A stretch of 6,239 bases of DNA from Candidatus Fermentibacterota bacterium (GTDB taxonomy: Bacteria > Fermentibacterota > Fermentibacteria > Fermentibacterales > Fermentibacteraceae): NCBI GenBank assembly GCA_012523605.1, contig JAAYTY010000041.1, forward strand, positions 1 through 6,239, read 5' to 3'. The notes beneath the pieces were generated by a model. It was not told the origin of the DNA, did no database searches, and saw only the letters and a program-made list of their open reading frames with translations. Below are positions 5,584 to 6,239 of this stretch, piece by piece (positions within the stretch are counted from its first letter, which is position 1; each line of letters begins with the position of its first letter). Both the position numbers and the translations under genes were made by a program.

Positions 5584-6228
5584 TCAGGCTCGTCCCAGCG
5601 CGGCGAGAGCCGACACGAAAGATTCCGGAGGAGGTGAATCCACCGTCATACTCCCGCCCGAAGGCATCGCAAGCTCAATCCTGTAGGCATGCAGCATCAT
5701 CCGGGGGAAAGCCCTCTGGATGCTCCTGTCACCGTATCTCGGATCGCCGGCGACCGGATGCCCTATCGAATACATGTGGGCTCTTATCTGATGCTGCCGC
5801 CCGGTGACCGGCCTGGCCGTGACCAGAGAGAAGCCGCCGATGCGCCTGATCACCCTGTATTCCGTCACGCTGGGCTTTCCTCGCTCCTCGTCCACCGCGG
5901 ACCTGCCGGACCCGAACACTCTAAGAGGCCTGTCCACGAAACCACGTTCGGAGACGAAGACTCCGTGGACCACCGCAAGGTAGTCCTTTTTCACCTTCCT
6001 CGCCTCGAACTGACCCGACAGCCACCTGTGCATCTCCGCGGTCCTGGCGAAGACGACTATGCCGCTTGTCTCCCTGTCCAACCTGTGCACCACGTAGATA
6101 CGCGACTCGTACCTGGCCGAGAGCGACGTGGACAGGTCTCCGGGAGTGCTCCGCCTGTCGGGGATGGTCGGAACGCCCTCCGGCTTCGACACGATCACCA
6201 GCCTATCGTCCTCGTACAGGATCTCCAT
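5584..6228 (-). CDS. RluA-family RNA pseudouridine synthase, 214 aa
   Basis: This enzyme isomerises specific uridines of rRNA or tRNA to pseudouridine in the cytoplasm. The catalytic motif is HRLDRETSG (48-56), with nucleophile Asp51. Other family motifs are IVSKPEGVP (12-20), the uridine-pocket segment PVTGRQHQIRAHM (140-152), GHPVAGDPRYGD (156-167) and RMMLHAYRIEL (176-186). There is no N-terminal S4 domain, so it resembles the short RluA/RluC-D catalytic core (E. coli RluA is about 219 residues) rather than a full RluD. The target site cannot be read from sequence. ATG at 6226-6228 has GGAG six bases upstream; an overlapping ATGAATG there would let a preceding gene end at TGA 6229-6231, but the window stops at 6239. 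It is the first visible gene of a probable operon with the PAS protein. Confidence 0.95.
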   Translation of the reverse strand: MEILYEDDRLVIVSKPEGVPTIPDRRSTPGDLSTSLSARYESRIYVVHRLDRETSGIVVFARTAEMHRWLSGQFEARKVKKDYLAVVHGVFVSERGFVDRPLRVFGSGRSAVDEERGKPSVTEYRVIRRIGGFSLVTARPVTGRQHQIRAHMYSIGHPVAGDPRYGDRSIQRAFPRMMLHAYRIELAMPSGGSMTVDSPPPESFVSALAALGRA

Positions 6229-6239
6229 TCATTTCTCCA

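Overview
This GC-rich window carries eight protein genes on both strands, with NTG starts and strong AGGAGG-type ribosome sites. A predicted outer-membrane beta-barrel (signal peptide, terminal Phe) and a second secreted protein point to a diderm bacterium. Rubrerythrin and a small PAS protein of a type I recall from anaerobes suggest an anaerobic or microaerophilic life. Gene content does not fix the phylum; an uncultured FCB-like or candidate-phylum lineage is a guess. Five of the seven visible stop codons are TGA, so TGA is a normal stop here.

Layout. (1) 1-239, minus: 5' part of a secreted protein broken by an in-frame TGA at codon 36. (2) 408-906, plus: a consensus -10 promoter, a leader of about 200 nt ending in five consecutive stem-loops, then an 85-aa RRM RNA-binding protein and a terminator. 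(3) 1076-3064, plus: a long M29-type metallo-aminopeptidase starting at TTG, with its own terminator. (4) 3129-3626, minus: rubrerythrin, convergent with the aminopeptidase. (5) 3641-4079: a gene-poor interval rich in short palindromes. (6) 4080-4433, plus: a glycine-rich basic protein with one C-terminal membrane helix. (7) 4441-4610: two perfect 31-bp inverted arms; the right arm lies inside the signal-peptide codons of the next gene. (8) 4571-5221, plus: the predicted outer-membrane barrel. (9) 5234-6228, minus: RluA-type pseudouridine synthase followed by a one-domain PAS protein, an apparent two-gene operon convergent with the barrel gene.

The genes do not form one pathway. RRM protein and pseudouridine synthase act on RNA, the aminopeptidase on peptides and rubrerythrin on peroxide. 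The two most unusual signals are non-coding: the stem-loop array in front of the RRM gene, which looks like an autoregulatory leader, and the 31-bp inverted repeat that supplies part of a signal peptide.
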